The notes: a model not told the origin generated them from the sequence alone. 64,000 nucleotides of DNA from an uncultured Tateyamaria sp. (GCF_947503705.1 NZ_CANNES010000003.1:124001-188000), one strand, 5' to 3'. Positions 1-9,582 are shown, numbered from the stretch's first letter. A program made the numbers and translations.

Positions 1-228
1 CGCTACGCGCACGGTGTAAAACTCGTCCAGGTTTGTGGCCGAGATCGACAGGAACCGCAGCCGTTCAAGCAGAGGCACACGAGGGTTTGCAGCCTCTTCC
101 AGAACGCGCCAGTTAAAGCCCAGCCAGCTCAGCTCGCGGTTAAAGAACCGCCCGGGCCCGGTCGGGTCCAGATCAGGCAGGTCTACGGGTGCGGGAAACG
201 GGGCTTGCAGGAAATCGGCGTTTGTCAT
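1..228 (-). CDS. ppk: polyphosphate kinase 1, N-terminal part (cut by window edge)
   Basis: PPK1 makes polyphosphate reversibly from the gamma-phosphate of ATP at the membrane-associated cytosolic face. Only the first 76 residues are inside the window; the rest runs off the left edge. They contain the characteristic PPK1 start: [20 protein letters not shown], followed by [19 protein letters not shown], which belongs to the N domain that packs against the catalytic core. The ATG at 228 follows a purine-rich stretch and fits the family start. It lies 40 bases downstream of hda on the same strand, an order I know from other Rhodobacterales. The catalytic histidine is outside the window, so activity cannot be judged. 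Confidence 0.93.
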   Translation of the reverse strand, partial: MTNADFLQAPFPAPVDLPDLDPTGPGRFFNRELSWLGFNWRVLEEAANPRVPLLERLRFLSISATNLDEFYTVRVA

Positions 229-268
229 GAGGGCCTTATGGCGGCTGGGTGTGACGGTTGAGTGACGT

Positions 269-952
269 TTATCCCCCAGAGGTGGTGTCCTTGTCCAGCA
301 GCTCGGCGGCCAAGCTCCGGGTTATGGGCCGTTTGCGGGCCAGGCTTGTGGCATCCAACGTGGCCACGATATCGCGCGCTGCGGCAAAGCTGCGCTCCAT
401 ATGGGTCACAAGATAGGGGATCACATCCGGGCGCGGTGTCAGCTGTCGATCAGCAAAGAGCTTGGCCAGAACCGCGCCCAACAGCGTGTCATCAGGCGCG
501 TCCAGCGCGGCATGGGCAGCCGCGTCCACCCGGCTCTGGAGGTCAGGCAGGCTAAGCCGCCACAGGTTGGGGGCGGCCACACCGGTCATCAGCAGGGGCA
601 AGGCGGCACTGTGCAGCAGGTTGTGCAGGTGAAACAGAGCCGTCTGGGCGGTCATATCGGCGCGGATCGTATCCACGCCTTCAACGGCGACAGGGTGTTG
701 GGCCAAGGCGTCGATGTCTTGTTCGGCCAGGTCCATGGCCATCACGATCCGCGCACCCGCTTCGCTGGCCCAGACATGGGTCAGATGGCTTTTGCCAGAA
801 CCCAAGGGGCCGGTCAGCGCAAGCTTTGCCAAAGGCCAGGACGGCCAATTGTCGATCATGGCCAGTGCCACGGCATTGGACGGGGCAACCATGAAATCAT
901 CACGCCCCAGCGCCGCACGCGCGGGCAGGTCAAATCCCAATTGGACTGCCAT
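269..952 (-). CDS. hda: HdaA, DnaA-related regulator of replication initiation
   Basis: A 227-residue single AAA+ domain protein resembling DnaA domain III but without the DNA-binding domain IV, the architecture of Hda. Hda acts with the beta clamp to stimulate hydrolysis of DnaA-bound ATP and so limits re-initiation. The P-loop is GPLGSGKSH at residues 48-56. The N-terminal QLGFDLP resembles the clamp-binding QL(F/G)FDLP motif of Hda proteins, which supports this call over a generic ATPase. It lies 3 bases after the permease gene, so the two are probably co-transcribed, with ppk next. The ATG start keeps the clamp motif at the extreme N terminus, as expected. Confidence 0.9.
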   Translation of the reverse strand: MAVQLGFDLPARAALGRDDFMVAPSNAVALAMIDNWPSWPLAKLALTGPLGSGKSHLTHVWASEAGARIVMAMDLAEQDIDALAQHPVAVEGVDTIRADMTAQTALFHLHNLLHSAALPLLMTGVAAPNLWRLSLPDLQSRVDAAAHAALDAPDDTLLGAVLAKLFADRQLTPRPDVIPYLVTHMERSFAAARDIVATLDATSLARKRPITRSLAAELLDKDTTSGG

Positions 953-955
953 GGC

Positions 956-2041
956 TTAGTCCTCGGGCCTTGGCTTGGGTTTGCCTTGGCCATCGACGCC
1001 GCGATAAAGCAGGCTTTGCTGATATTGGTCGATGGCAAAGCGGACAAAGACGCCGAGGGCGGCGGCCATCGGCACGGCGACCAACATGCCGACAAAGCCA
1101 AAGAGTGCGCCGAAAACCGACAGGGCCAGGATCAGCCAAACAGGGTGCAAACCCACGCTGCTGCCCACCAGCTTGGGGGTCAATACGTTGCCTTCGGCCA
1201 CTTGCCCCAACATGAAAATGCCGGCCACAGCGGCGATCCAATGCCATTCACCCCAGAACTGGAAGAGGGCCAGACCAATGGCCAGCGCGCCGCCCACCAA
1301 GGCCCCCACATAGGGAATGAAGGTCAAAAGGCCCGCGACAAAGCCGACGACCAGCCCAAATTGCAGGCCCACCAGCATCAGGGCGACGGCATAGTAGGTG
1401 CCCAGCACCAGGCACACTGTGCCCATGCCACGGATAAAGCTGGACAGGGTCCTGTCAATCTCTGTGGCCAGTTCGCGAATGACGGGGGCATGATCTCGAG
1501 GCAGAAGCCCGTCGACCTTTTCGATCATCCGGTCCCAATCGAGCAGCAGATAGACGGCCACTACGGGCACAATGACAAAGAGGACAACGACATTGATCAG
1601 GCTCGCTGCCGACGTCAGGGCCGAGTTGAGCAATTGGCCGCCGCGATCAGACACCGTCTGGCCCAGCGAATTGAGGCTTTGGCGCAGTGTCGATCCTTCA
1701 TCCAGAAGGCTGGGGAATTTTTCGGTCAGAAAGGCACCCAGATCGCGAGCAAGGTTGGGAGCTGTATTAAAAAGCTGGATGGCTTGCTGGACCAGGGTCG
1801 GCACCACAAGCATCGTCACCAGGACAAAGACAATGACCGCGGCCACGGTGATCAGGCCTGTGGCCAGCCCGCGGCTGCATCCGCGGCCTTCGAGCCAATC
1901 GGCGATTGGATCAAGGAAATAGGCGATGGCCGCACCCAGGAAAAAGGGCAGCAGCTGATCCCCAAGGGCATAAAGCAGCACGAAGAAAACCGCCGCCGCG
2001 ATGCTCCAATACTTCAACTGTTCGCGCACCGGAAGCGCCAT
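956..2041 (-). CDS. AI-2E/PerM family (UPF0118) membrane permease
   Basis: A 361-residue polytopic inner-membrane protein of the PerM/YdgG family, which has been linked to export of the AI-2 signal, sodium/proton antiport or unknown solutes; the substrate here is not known. Hydrophobic segments are visible near residues 10-45, 60-85, 150-180 and through the C-terminal half, where the GLLTFIPYVGALVGG segment is typical of the family. I chose the ATG at 2041 because AGGAG lies 6 bases before it; reading further upstream is open but would run into the terminator hairpin of the preceding gene. It is the first gene of the permease-hda-ppk group. Confidence 0.85.
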   Translation of the reverse strand: MALPVREQLKYWSIAAAVFFVLLYALGDQLLPFFLGAAIAYFLDPIADWLEGRGCSRGLATGLITVAAVIVFVLVTMLVVPTLVQQAIQLFNTAPNLARDLGAFLTEKFPSLLDEGSTLRQSLNSLGQTVSDRGGQLLNSALTSAASLINVVVLFVIVPVVAVYLLLDWDRMIEKVDGLLPRDHAPVIRELATEIDRTLSSFIRGMGTVCLVLGTYYAVALMLVGLQFGLVVGFVAGLLTFIPYVGALVGGALAIGLALFQFWGEWHWIAAVAGIFMLGQVAEGNVLTPKLVGSSVGLHPVWLILALSVFGALFGFVGMLVAVPMAAALGVFVRFAIDQYQQSLLYRGVDGQGKPKPRPED

Positions 2042-2108
2042 GGCATGCTCCTGTCTGGATGGGTCCGACATTGCCGGTTTCATCGGATTCTTCAAGGGCG
2101 CAACGGCA

Positions 2109-2137
2109 AAAGGCCCCGCCATGGCGGCGGGGCCTTT
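2109..2137 (-). terminator. hairpin terminator after the fasciclin gene
   Basis: A perfect 12-bp stem (AAAGGCCCCGCC paired with GGCGGGGCCTTT) with a 5-base loop lies 27 bases past the fasciclin stop. Read on the minus strand the stem ends in TTT followed by a T. It is symmetric enough to act in both directions and separates the fasciclin gene from the permease operon. Confidence 0.75.
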
Positions 2138-2164
2138 CCGTGTCGTGGTCAACTTCTATGCGGC

Positions 2165-2680
2165 TTAGTGGCAGGCAGGGCGCGTGCCGGGCAGCAGGAC
2201 CTTGTCGATCACGTGGATCACACCGTTGTCGGCCTCAATGTTGGCGATAACAACATTTGCGGTTTCGCCTGTGCCATCGGCAATGCTCACGCCGGACGCG
2301 CCTTTGGTGATGCAAATCCGCTCAGAGGCCAGGATCGGCTTGAAATAGTTCGACCCATTGGGGATCTGCTCGGCTGTCAGGTTGCGGTCGTCCACGTGGT
2401 ACAGCAATACGTTGGTCAGTTGATCCTTGTTCTCGGGCTGCAACAGCGTTTCGACCGTGCCGTCAGGCAGGGCGGCGAAGGCGTCATTGACGGGCGCAAA
2501 GACAGTGAACGGGCCAGGGCCTTGCAGGGTCTCGACCAGGCCTGCGGCGCTGACGGCGGCGACCAGGGTCGAGAAGCGGTCATCGCCCGAAGCGATCTCG
2601 ACGATGTTGGCGGCCTGAGCGGCGGTGCCGAATGTCAGTGCCGTTGCTGTGATCGCGGCGAACTTGCGCAAGTGTGTCAT
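2165..2680 (-). CDS. secreted fasciclin-domain protein
   Basis: A 171-residue exported protein with one fasciclin (FAS1/beta-Ig-H3) domain, a fold linked to cell adhesion or surface binding in bacteria and of unknown ligand here. Residues 1-24 form a signal peptide ending in AQA. The H1 motif appears as GPFTVFAPVNDAFAALP and the H2-like region as GVIHVIDKVLLP near the C terminus, both hallmarks of the domain. Two cysteines (in RICITK and at the very end) could form a disulfide. The ATG at 2680 is preceded by GGAGG about 9 bases upstream; a longer frame to 2758 lacks a site. It is followed by a strong terminator and appears monocistronic. Confidence 0.9.
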   Translation of the reverse strand: MTHLRKFAAITATALTFGTAAQAANIVEIASGDDRFSTLVAAVSAAGLVETLQGPGPFTVFAPVNDAFAALPDGTVETLLQPENKDQLTNVLLYHVDDRNLTAEQIPNGSNYFKPILASERICITKGASGVSIADGTGETANVVIANIEADNGVIHVIDKVLLPGTRPACH

Positions 2681-2989
2681 AGTGATTATTTCCTCCAGTG
2701 TGCATCCATGCCTTTGGACATGTGACAAAGGTACGGAGGAACGCGGGCGGCGGTTCACGTCGCTCGCGCTTTCGTTATCGGTGTTTCACCTTTAAAGCCC
2801 GATGTTCCTGATCTGACCGCCCGCGACCCAATCGAGCGCCATGTGGAGCATTCCTTTGTTTTGTGGGGGCGCTGCCACCGCCTTCGGCTCCTCCGGGATA
2901 TTTTTGACCAAAAGAAGTGCAGGCTTGCCGATTGCGGGGCAGGGTGCTTTGGCATAATCAGGGCGAAACTCGTATCAAGGAGCGCACGC
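2681..2989. other. 309-base intergenic region between fasciclin gene and proS
   Basis: No gene was found here. The region holds the divergent upstream sequences of the fasciclin gene (minus) and proS (plus) and one dispersed repeat at 2863-2918. A possible proS -10 box, CATAAT at 2953-2958, has only a weak -35 candidate (TTGCGG, 15 bases upstream). Confidence 0.5.
2863..2918 (+). repeat. dispersed intergenic repeat of the Roseobacter type
   Basis: The stretch contains a GGGGGCGCTGCCACC hairpin part, then CTCCGGGATATTTTTGACC and AAAAGAAG. From memory, near-identical G/C-rich-then-GATATTTTTG strings recur between genes in Rhodobacteraceae genomes. A diverged partial copy lies at 50998-51032 in this window. 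The function is unknown. Confidence 0.5.
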
Positions 2990-4327
2990 ATGCGTCTGAG
3001 CCGCTATTTTCTGCCCGTTCTCAAGGAAAACCCCAGCGAGGCACAGATCGTCAGCCACCGCTTGATGCTGCGCGCAGGCATGATCAAACAGGCCAGCGCC
3101 GGCATCTATTCCTGGCTGCCGCTGGGCTTCAAGGTGCTGCGCAAGATCGAGAACATCGTGCATGAGGAACAACAGCGCGCGGGCCATATGCCAATGCTGA
3201 TGCCTACGATCCAGTCGGCGGATCTGTGGCGCGAAAGCGGCCGCTATGACGCCTACGGGGCAGAGATGCTCCGCATCAAGGACCGGCACGACCGTGACAT
3301 GCTGTTCACCCCCACGGCGGAAGAGTTGATCACCGACATTTTCCGCGCCCATGTGGGCAGCTACAAGGATCTGCCCCTGACCATGTATCAGATCCAGTGG
3401 AAGTTCCGTGACGAGATCCGCCCGCGCTTTGGTGTGATGCGTGGTCGCGAGTTCCTGATGAAGGATGGGTATAATTTTGACCTGACCAAAGAGGATGCGA
3501 TGCATTCCTACAACCGACACCTGGTCAGCTATCTGCGCACCTACGAGCGGATGGGTCTGCAGGCAATCCCCATGCGCGCCGACAGCGGCCCCATTGGCGG
3601 CGATGATACGCATGAATTCTTGGTGCTGGCCGAAACGGGCGAGAGCGAGGTGTTCTATGACAGCACTGTCACCGACCTGACCTTTGGCGATCGGGACATC
3701 AATTATGATGATGTGGCGCAATGCGCCGCTGTGATGGACGAGTTCACGAACCTTTATGCCCGGACCGACGAAACCCATGACGAGGCCCTTTTCAACGCCA
3801 TTCCCGAGGATCGCCGTCGGGTTGCGCGGGGTATCGAGGTGGGCCAGATTTTCTATTTTGGCACCAAGTATTCCGAGGCGCTGAACGCCGTTGTCCAGGG
3901 ACCGGATGGAAAGCAAAACCCGGTCCACATGGGCAGCCACGGCATAGGCGTCAGCCGCCTTTTGGGCGCCATCATCGAGGCCAGCCATGACGACAAGGGC
4001 ATCATCTGGCCCGAAGGCGTGACGCCCTTCCATTGCGGGATCGTGAACCTCAAGCAGGGCGACGATGAGGCAGACGGGGCCTGCGAGGCCCTCTACACGA
4101 GCCTCAAGGCACTGGGTCTCGATCCGCTTTATGACGACCGGAACGAGCGGGCAGGGGGCAAGTTTGCCACGATGGACCTGATCGGTCTGCCCTGGCGGAT
4201 CACGGTTGGCCCGCGTGGCCTCAAAAACGGGGTGGTCGAGCTGACCTCGCGCCGCACTGGCGAGAGCGAGGAGTTGCCGCCCGAAACCGCCGTGCAGAAG
4301 ATCGCGGAGATTTACGCAGGGACGTGA
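2990..4327 (+). CDS. proS: prolyl-tRNA synthetase (short alphaproteobacterial type)
   Basis: Charges tRNA-Pro with proline in the cytosol. At 445 residues it is the short type lacking the roughly 180-residue editing insertion of the E. coli enzyme (572 residues), as usual in alphaproteobacteria; mischarged alanine must then be cleared by a separate deacylase not seen here. Class II motifs are visible: TPTAEE at 108-112 in the proline pocket, motif 2 around [16 protein letters not shown] at 140-155, and [10 protein letters not shown] in motif 3. The C-terminal anticodon-binding domain starts near residue 350. I chose the ATG at 2990 because AAGGAG lies 7 bases upstream; an upstream extension has no site. 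Confidence 0.96.
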   Translation: MRLSRYFLPVLKENPSEAQIVSHRLMLRAGMIKQASAGIYSWLPLGFKVLRKIENIVHEEQQRAGHMPMLMPTIQSADLWRESGRYDAYGAEMLRIKDRHDRDMLFTPTAEELITDIFRAHVGSYKDLPLTMYQIQWKFRDEIRPRFGVMRGREFLMKDGYNFDLTKEDAMHSYNRHLVSYLRTYERMGLQAIPMRADSGPIGGDDTHEFLVLAETGESEVFYDSTVTDLTFGDRDINYDDVAQCAAVMDEFTNLYARTDETHDEALFNAIPEDRRRVARGIEVGQIFYFGTKYSEALNAVVQGPDGKQNPVHMGSHGIGVSRLLGAIIEASHDDKGIIWPEGVTPFHCGIVNLKQGDDEADGACEALYTSLKALGLDPLYDDRNERAGGKFATMDLIGLPWRITVGPRGLKNGVVELTSRRTGESEELPPETAVQKIAEIYAGT

Positions 4328-4331
4328 TCAG

Positions 4332-5321
4332 ATGCGCAGTTTTCTGACCCGCTGCATTTTTCTTGTTTGGACATTTCCGGCTTTCGCTCAGGGCGGACAA
4401 GCCCAGATGAATGCGGCGGAGCTTGTGATTGCCTATGATCGCTGGCTTGTCGCGCAGAGTACGACAGGCGCCTTGGGAATGGGTATGCGGCTTGAAGATG
4501 GGCGCTGGGTCACTGTGCAATCCGCCGATGCCAATGCGCCCGGCTTTGGCGAATTGGCAAGCGTGAGCAAGTCCATAACCGCCGCTTGCGCGTTGCAACT
4601 GGTTGAAGCGGGCCGATTGGACTGGTCCGACAGGCTTCCGATGCATCTGGGCACGGCCCCTGATGTTACCGTGTCCGAATTGATCACACACACGTCTGGT
4701 CTTGGGCCGGATTCCACACAAGCAACAATGCCGTTCTGGCTGGACCGCGCGACAGACCCGTCTTTGCATTTCAGCGACCATGTGCTGAGCGCTGTGAATG
4801 CACGCGACACCCAGAGCGGAACGCGCGGTACATATCTTTACAACAATGAAAACTATGCTCTCCTGGGCCTGGTGATCGAGGCGGCCAGCGGACACCCCTT
4901 TTGGGAAACCTGTCGCGATGTCCTGGACTTGAACGACGATATTTCGCCCAGCCCACGAACCGGCGGCTTTCAGCCTTGGGGTGGCTTGCAGGCCAAACCG
5001 CGCGGGTACGTGCGCTTTCTGGAGGCGCAGTACGGCCCGGACAGTATTATCGGGGATGATCCGTTTGCGCTGCCGCATGTCGCTTTGGGCGACGGGGCCT
5101 TTTACGGTCTAGGCATTGTGTTTCGTGCATTTGGCAACGGCTACAACTTTTGGCATTTTGGGGCATTGTGTATCTCTGACCGCCTGAACATCGGCAGCTA
5201 TGGCGTCATCTGGGAGGGGCAGGCGGCGGCTCTGGCCGTTTATGAAGGATGCCACGATTGGGATGCGATGGCGGCCTTGGATGGCGCAATGGCCAGAGCA
5301 GTCTATTGGGGCGGAAAATGA
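4332..5321 (+). CDS. exported serine hydrolase, class C beta-lactamase-like fold
   Basis: A 329-residue protein with a signal peptide (about residues 1-19, ending FAQ). It has the penicillin-binding/beta-lactamase family landmarks: SVSK at 77-80 (nucleophile S77, base K80) and Y170-N-N172 as the YxN motif. The third motif, normally HTG or KTG, appears as HFG at 275-277. Members include esterases, D-aminopeptidases and carboxypeptidases, so beta-lactam hydrolysis cannot be assumed. It starts 4 bases after proS and its stop overlaps the next start by ATGA, suggesting translational coupling with the DUF2937 gene. Confidence 0.82.
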   Translation: MRSFLTRCIFLVWTFPAFAQGGQAQMNAAELVIAYDRWLVAQSTTGALGMGMRLEDGRWVTVQSADANAPGFGELASVSKSITAACALQLVEAGRLDWSDRLPMHLGTAPDVTVSELITHTSGLGPDSTQATMPFWLDRATDPSLHFSDHVLSAVNARDTQSGTRGTYLYNNENYALLGLVIEAASGHPFWETCRDVLDLNDDISPSPRTGGFQPWGGLQAKPRGYVRFLEAQYGPDSIIGDDPFALPHVALGDGAFYGLGIVFRAFGNGYNFWHFGALCISDRLNIGSYGVIWEGQAAALAVYEGCHDWDAMAALDGAMARAVYWGGK

Positions 5322-5866
5322 TTATACGGGTCCTTGTGATGGTGGGCGGGTTGATGGGCGGTGGTGTGGCCTCGCAATTTCCCGAATATGCCCAGCAATA
5401 CACGCAGCGTCTGGGTGGGGCCGTGGACGCGCTGGGCCAGGTGGTGGCCGATTTCGACGCCTCTGCCAGTGCCGAGGGGCTCAGCCGGAACGAGGCGCTG
5501 GCCCAAATGCAAGGCACGGACTTCATCGAACGGCGACGCGCGGACATGGCACGTACCTTTGACCGACATGCCCGGCTCGCCGCTGACCTCGAACTGCTGC
5601 AATCGGCGGGCCCCTTCATGCGGGCCTATCACGCAACGCGGCTCACGGATGGCGAGGTGGCGCGTGCAGCCCTTGCCAGCTATGAACCTGCCGTGCCGAT
5701 CAATTTCGCAGGGCTCACCTTTGCGGGCAGCGGCTTTGTCGCGGGGCTTTTGGCGATGTGGGCCGCGCTCAAAATCGCGCTGTGGCCGTTTCGGCGCAGA
5801 CCAGCGCGCCAGCACACTGCGCCTGCACCCACGCTTGACGTTCCGGGGCCAAACGACCAAGTCTGA
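5318..5866 (+). CDS. DUF2937 family membrane protein
   Basis: A 182-residue protein with an N-terminal hydrophobic segment (about residues 1-20), a soluble, helical middle section of about 120 residues, and a second membrane segment near residues 138-162 followed by an arginine-rich cytosolic tail. This hairpin-like layout and the sequence match what I know of DUF2937, a proteobacterial family without assigned function. The ATG overlaps the stop of the serine hydrolase in an ATGA arrangement. LolC follows after 27 bases, so the gene sits within an envelope-related cluster, but nothing in the sequence shows a catalytic site. Confidence 0.75.
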   Translation: MIIRVLVMVGGLMGGGVASQFPEYAQQYTQRLGGAVDALGQVVADFDASASAEGLSRNEALAQMQGTDFIERRRADMARTFDRHARLAADLELLQSAGPFMRAYHATRLTDGEVARAALASYEPAVPINFAGLTFAGSGFVAGLLAMWAALKIALWPFRRRPARQHTAPAPTLDVPGPNDQV

Positions 5867-5893
5867 CCAAAACCCGAGCAGGAGCGAGAACAC

Positions 5894-7162
5894 GTGGCCA
5901 CAGCCCCCTTTGCCCCCTTCGAGTGGATGATCGCCTGGCGCTATTTGCGCGCCCGGCGGGCCGAAGGCGGGGTCAGCACCATGACCTGGATCAGCCTCAT
6001 CGGGATTACGCTTGCCGTCTTTGCCCTGATTGCGACGCTGTCGGTCCGCTCGGGCTTTCGCGCGGAATTTGTCGACACCATCCTGGGGGCAAATGCCCAT
6101 GTCACCGTCTACCAGATCGGGCAGGTGGACGAGGCGGGCCGCATCGACCGGACGATTGCCGACTATGACACGACCGCTGCGGCGCTGCAGGCGCTTCCCG
6201 GTGTGACGCGGGCCGCGCCGCTGGTGCGAGGCCAGGTGATGGCCAATCTGCGCAGTCGGAATGCAGGCGTCGAAGTCTTTGGCCTCAGCGCCACCAATCT
6301 CGGCACGCTGCCACGTATCGCGGACCCTGAAACTTCCCAAGGCGACATCACGCGGTTCGAACAGGGGGTTGCCATCGGTTCAGGTGTCGCGCGCGAGTTG
6401 GGCGCGCAAGTGGGCGACCGGATCAAGCTGATATCGCCCAACGGCGTGCGCACCGCTTTTGGGACCAGCCCACGGATCAACGCCTATGAGGTCACCTACA
6501 TCTTTTCCGCCGGACGCTATGACATTGACCGCACGCGGGTCTATCTGCCTCTGGCCGAGGCGCAATCCTTCTTCAACCGCGAGAACGTGGTGGACGAGAT
6601 CGAGGTGATGGTGGAAACGCCCGAAGCGGTCGACAGCTATCTCGCTTCGATCCTTATGACGGCGGGTGAACGGGCCCAGGTCTGGACCTGGCGCGATGCG
6701 TCCGGCGGCTTCCTGCGAGCGCTGGAGGTTGAGGACAACGTGATGTTCATCATCATGTCGATCCTGGTGCTGATCGCGGCAATGAACATTGTTTCGGGCT
6801 TGATCATGCTGGTCAAAAACAAGGGGCGCGACATTGGCATCCTGCGCACAATGGGACTGTCCGAAGGGTCGATCCTGCGCGTCTTTTTCATCTGCGGGGC
6901 CTTTACCGGTGTGATCGGAACGGCGTTCGGAGTGATCCTGGGCTGCCTCTTTGCGGTCTACATTGATCCAATTTTTTCTGTGCTGATGGGCGGCGACTGG
7001 ACGCCCGAGAAATACGGGCTGTATTCGTTGCCCGCCGAATTGCATCTCGACGATGTGCTGTCGGCGGTCGCCCTTTCGCTGGGGTTGTCGTTCATCGTGA
7101 CGATCTTTCCGGCACGGCGGGCGGCACGCATGAACCCGGTCGAGGCGCTGCGCTATGAGTGA
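5894..7162 (+). CDS. lolC: lipoprotein-releasing ABC transporter permease LolC/E
   Basis: Inner-membrane subunit that, with LolD, extracts mature lipoproteins from the inner membrane and hands them to LolA. The 422-residue protein has the family layout: cytosolic N terminus with [13 protein letters not shown], a first membrane helix near 35-55, a large periplasmic domain (about 55-270), then three C-terminal helices of the FtsX domain, ending [17 protein letters not shown]. Alphaproteobacteria often use one LolC/LolE hybrid, and only one permease gene is present. It starts with GTG at 5894, with AGGAG 9 bases upstream. It overlaps lolD by 8 bases. Confidence 0.92.
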   Translation: MATAPFAPFEWMIAWRYLRARRAEGGVSTMTWISLIGITLAVFALIATLSVRSGFRAEFVDTILGANAHVTVYQIGQVDEAGRIDRTIADYDTTAAALQALPGVTRAAPLVRGQVMANLRSRNAGVEVFGLSATNLGTLPRIADPETSQGDITRFEQGVAIGSGVARELGAQVGDRIKLISPNGVRTAFGTSPRINAYEVTYIFSAGRYDIDRTRVYLPLAEAQSFFNRENVVDEIEVMVETPEAVDSYLASILMTAGERAQVWTWRDASGGFLRALEVEDNVMFIIMSILVLIAAMNIVSGLIMLVKNKGRDIGILRTMGLSEGSILRVFFICGAFTGVIGTAFGVILGCLFAVYIDPIFSVLMGGDWTPEKYGLYSLPAELHLDDVLSAVALSLGLSFIVTIFPARRAARMNPVEALRYE

Positions 7163-7838
7163 TCCGGTTCTGAACCTGCAAGGCATCACCAAGACCTACA
7201 ACAAGGGCAAGCCCACCGCCGTTGATGTGCTGCGCGGCGTTGACCTGAGCGTGGCCAAAGGCGAGGTGGTCGCGTTGGTGGCGCCATCGGGGGCCGGCAA
7301 ATCCACGCTGCTGCATATCGCGGGGCTTCTGGATACGGCCGACGCGGGCGCAGTGACGCTGGCCGGGCAGGACATGACGCGGCAGTCTGACCGCAAACGG
7401 ACAGCGGCGCGGCGCACACAAGTGGGTTTTATTTATCAATTCCACCACCTCTTGCCGGAATTCACCGCCCTGGAAAACATCGTTCTGCCACAACTCAGCG
7501 CAGGCGTGGCAAGGTCCGATGCTGATGCACGGGCGCGCGATTTGCTGGCGCAAGTGGGTGTGGATCATCGCGCCGATCACCGGCCCGCCGCACTGTCGGG
7601 AGGCGAGCAACAGCGCGTCGCTTTTTGCCGGGCGCTGGCCAACGCGCCCCGGCTTTTGCTGGCGGATGAGCCGACGGGCAACCTTGACCCGGATACGGCT
7701 GATCAGGTTTTTGACACGCTGATTGGATTGGTACGCGACACCGGGCTGTCGGCGCTGATCGCCACGCACAACCTTGAACTGGCGGCTCGGATGGACCGGA
7801 AAGTCGCACTTGAGAGTGGGCAGCTCACAGTGCGCTGA
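7155..7838 (+). CDS. lolD: LolD, ATPase of the lipoprotein-releasing complex
   Basis: A 227-residue ABC ATPase that powers LolC/E. Walker A is APSGAGKST at 43-51, the signature LSGGE lies at 147-151, and Walker B LLLADE at 167-172 is followed by PTGNLD, as in the MacB/LolD/FtsE subfamily. The Q-loop [17 protein letters not shown] is typical of LolD. The start codon lies inside the end of lolC (8-base overlap), so the two are translationally coupled. The RTX gene downstream is separated by 126 bases and has its own ribosome site. Confidence 0.95.
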   Translation: MSDPVLNLQGITKTYNKGKPTAVDVLRGVDLSVAKGEVVALVAPSGAGKSTLLHIAGLLDTADAGAVTLAGQDMTRQSDRKRTAARRTQVGFIYQFHHLLPEFTALENIVLPQLSAGVARSDADARARDLLAQVGVDHRADHRPAALSGGEQQRVAFCRALANAPRLLLADEPTGNLDPDTADQVFDTLIGLVRDTGLSALIATHNLELAARMDRKVALESGQLTVR

Positions 7839-7964
7839 GCCAAGATGAAGGTCACTTGGCACATATTTGGAAACACTGTGTTTTCCTCATTTTGCTCGGG
7901 TAAGTTGCGGTTCTGTGATAGGGCAACGTGGTTAACTGGTTAATTTTTGCGTGTCGGAGCCCTC

Positions 7965-9518
7965 ATGACCCCCCTGATGACCCTCTTGATTGTGACCCTT
8001 GCGCCGCTCATCGGCGCCTTGGGCAGTTCGTCTTCTGTGATTGAAACGGATGAAACGGACGATGTCGTGGACGTCGACGACCCCGATGCGCCGATTGATG
8101 ATGGGGGCGACCTGCTTGGCGATGACACGATCGCCGATGATCTGATGGGCACCGCGGACAACGACACGATCAACGGCCTGGGCGAAGATGACACGCTGAG
8201 CGGTGGTGCTGGTGATGACGTTGTTTCGGGCGGTGAAGGCGATGATGCGGTGGCTGGCAACGCAGGCAACGACACGGTGTCGGGCGATGCAGGCAATGAC
8301 ACGGTCACGGGCAACGCAGGCGACGATGTGCTGGCGGGTGGCTTGGGCGATGACAGCGTTGTGGGCGGCGTGGGTGCGGACATCGTGCAGGGCGACGCGG
8401 GCAACGATATCCTGCAAGGCGGCACTGCGGCAGACCCTTTTGATGATGAGGCCGACACGCTGCTGGGTGGCGAGGGGCTCGACACGTTGTTCCTGTCGGA
8501 CAACGACATTGGCACGGGCGGCGCGGACGCGGACCAATTTGTGCTGAGCGCGGGGGAAACCGGTGCAATCACCGTGACAGATTTTGACCCCGCCGAGGAT
8601 GCGCTGGTCTTTGAAGTGGCGGAAGAAGGCGACGTGTCGGTTGTCAGCCAGACCATTCTGGCCGACGGTGTGCTGGTGGCATTCGACAATGGGGCCACGG
8701 CGCTGTTGCAGGGCCTGACCGAAGAAGTGTCCGAAGATGCGATCTTGTTCGTGACCGCAGAAGACGGCCCTGACGAAGACACGACGCCTGGCGATGATAC
8801 GACCCCCGGCGACGATACGATGACGGGCGATGACACAACCCCGGGGGACGACACCGTGACGGGCGACGACACCGTGACGGGCGACGACACCGTGACGGGC
8901 GACGACACCGTGACGGGTGACGATACCATGCCGGGCGATGATACCGTACCCGTCGACGACCCAGGCGTCGTTAGCTTTACCGGCACGGATGATGGCGAAA
9001 CTTATGCAGGCCCCGGACCGACGCAGGCGGTTAATGCGGATCTGCAAGGGGGCGATGATACCGGCAGCGGTGATGCGCTGAATGATACGATCGCAGGCGG
9101 TGCAGGAGCGGATGCGCTGAGCGGCGCGGCAGGAGATGACGTGCTCTTCTCCACCAGCGCGGACAGTACCGTTGCCTCTGACAGTGATGCCGATACGCTG
9201 GCTGGTGGTCTGGGCGACGATATACTGGTGTTGGGCACCGGGGATACGGGCACCGGTGGCGAGGGGGCAGACAGCTTTGTTCTCGCCTCAGACGTTGCTG
9301 GCACCGTGATCGTGACCGACTTTGACGCGACAAATGACGCATTGGTGGTCGAGGCAACTGATCCGGACGGTGTCACTATCGTTGGGCAAAGCCTTGAGGC
9401 GGATGGCGTGCTGATTACCCTGTCCACCGGCGGTTCGGTTCTGCTGCAGGGGCTGTCAGCCCCGATTGATGCGGCGCTGGTGCAGGGCGTGTCGCCTGGG
9501 GTCACTGCGGCGGGTTGA
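7965..9518 (+). CDS. acidic RTX-type calcium-binding repeat protein with two homologous halves
   Basis: A 517-residue, strongly acidic protein. An N-terminal hydrophobic stretch (MTPLMTLLIVTLAPLIGALG) may anchor or export it. Residues about 55-155 carry RTX nonapeptides (GGxGxDxxx) such as GGAGDDVVS and GGEGDDAVA. A globular piece (ADQFVLSAGETG...TVTDFDPAEDALVFE...) follows, then a 10 x 6-residue TxxGDD linker, then a second, shorter RTX block and a second copy of the globular piece (ADSFVLASDVAG...VTDFDATNDALVVE...). The ATG at 7965 has GGAG 6 bases upstream; a TTG at 7947 is less likely. RTX proteins usually leave by a type I system, but none is adjacent. Adhesin, protective-layer or calcium-sink roles are all possible. 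Confidence 0.8.
   Translation: MTPLMTLLIVTLAPLIGALGSSSSVIETDETDDVVDVDDPDAPIDDGGDLLGDDTIADDLMGTADNDTINGLGEDDTLSGGAGDDVVSGGEGDDAVAGNAGNDTVSGDAGNDTVTGNAGDDVLAGGLGDDSVVGGVGADIVQGDAGNDILQGGTAADPFDDEADTLLGGEGLDTLFLSDNDIGTGGADADQFVLSAGETGAITVTDFDPAEDALVFEVAEEGDVSVVSQTILADGVLVAFDNGATALLQGLTEEVSEDAILFVTAEDGPDEDTTPGDDTTPGDDTMTGDDTTPGDDTVTGDDTVTGDDTVTGDDTVTGDDTMPGDDTVPVDDPGVVSFTGTDDGETYAGPGPTQAVNADLQGGDDTGSGDALNDTIAGGAGADALSGAAGDDVLFSTSADSTVASDSDADTLAGGLGDDILVLGTGDTGTGGEGADSFVLASDVAGTVIVTDFDATNDALVVEATDPDGVTIVGQSLEADGVLITLSTGGSVLLQGLSAPIDAALVQGVSPGVTAAG
8781..8960 (+). repeat. ten 18-bp in-frame tandem repeats
   Basis: Ten consecutive 18-base units encode TTPGDD, TTPGDD, TMTGDD, TTPGDD, four TVTGDD, TMPGDD and TVPVDD. 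The four central units are nearly identical at the DNA level (ACCGTGACGGGCGACGAC), which points to recent expansion by slippage or recombination. They form the linker between the two halves of the RTX protein. Confidence 0.93.
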
Positions 9519-9582
9519 CGGGCCGAGGCGGTTTTGATCTGACTGCGCGTCAGCGGCCCCTTGCCGCAGGGGAAGTATCACG

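Noticed and set aside
401-2725. 774-codon open frame on the plus strand
   Set aside because: It lies antisense to hda, the permease and the fasciclin gene, all of which have clear family motifs and ribosome sites; the translated product is compositionally odd (rich in Q, H, G). It is a high-GC shadow frame.
4332-5321. beta-lactamase (antibiotic resistance)
   Set aside because: SxxK and YxN are present but the third motif is HFG, and the family mostly holds esterases and peptidases; context gives no support for a resistance role.
8781-8960. CRISPR-like regular repeats
   Set aside because: The units are 18 bases, contiguous, without spacers and in frame with an RTX gene; they encode a TxxGDD linker.
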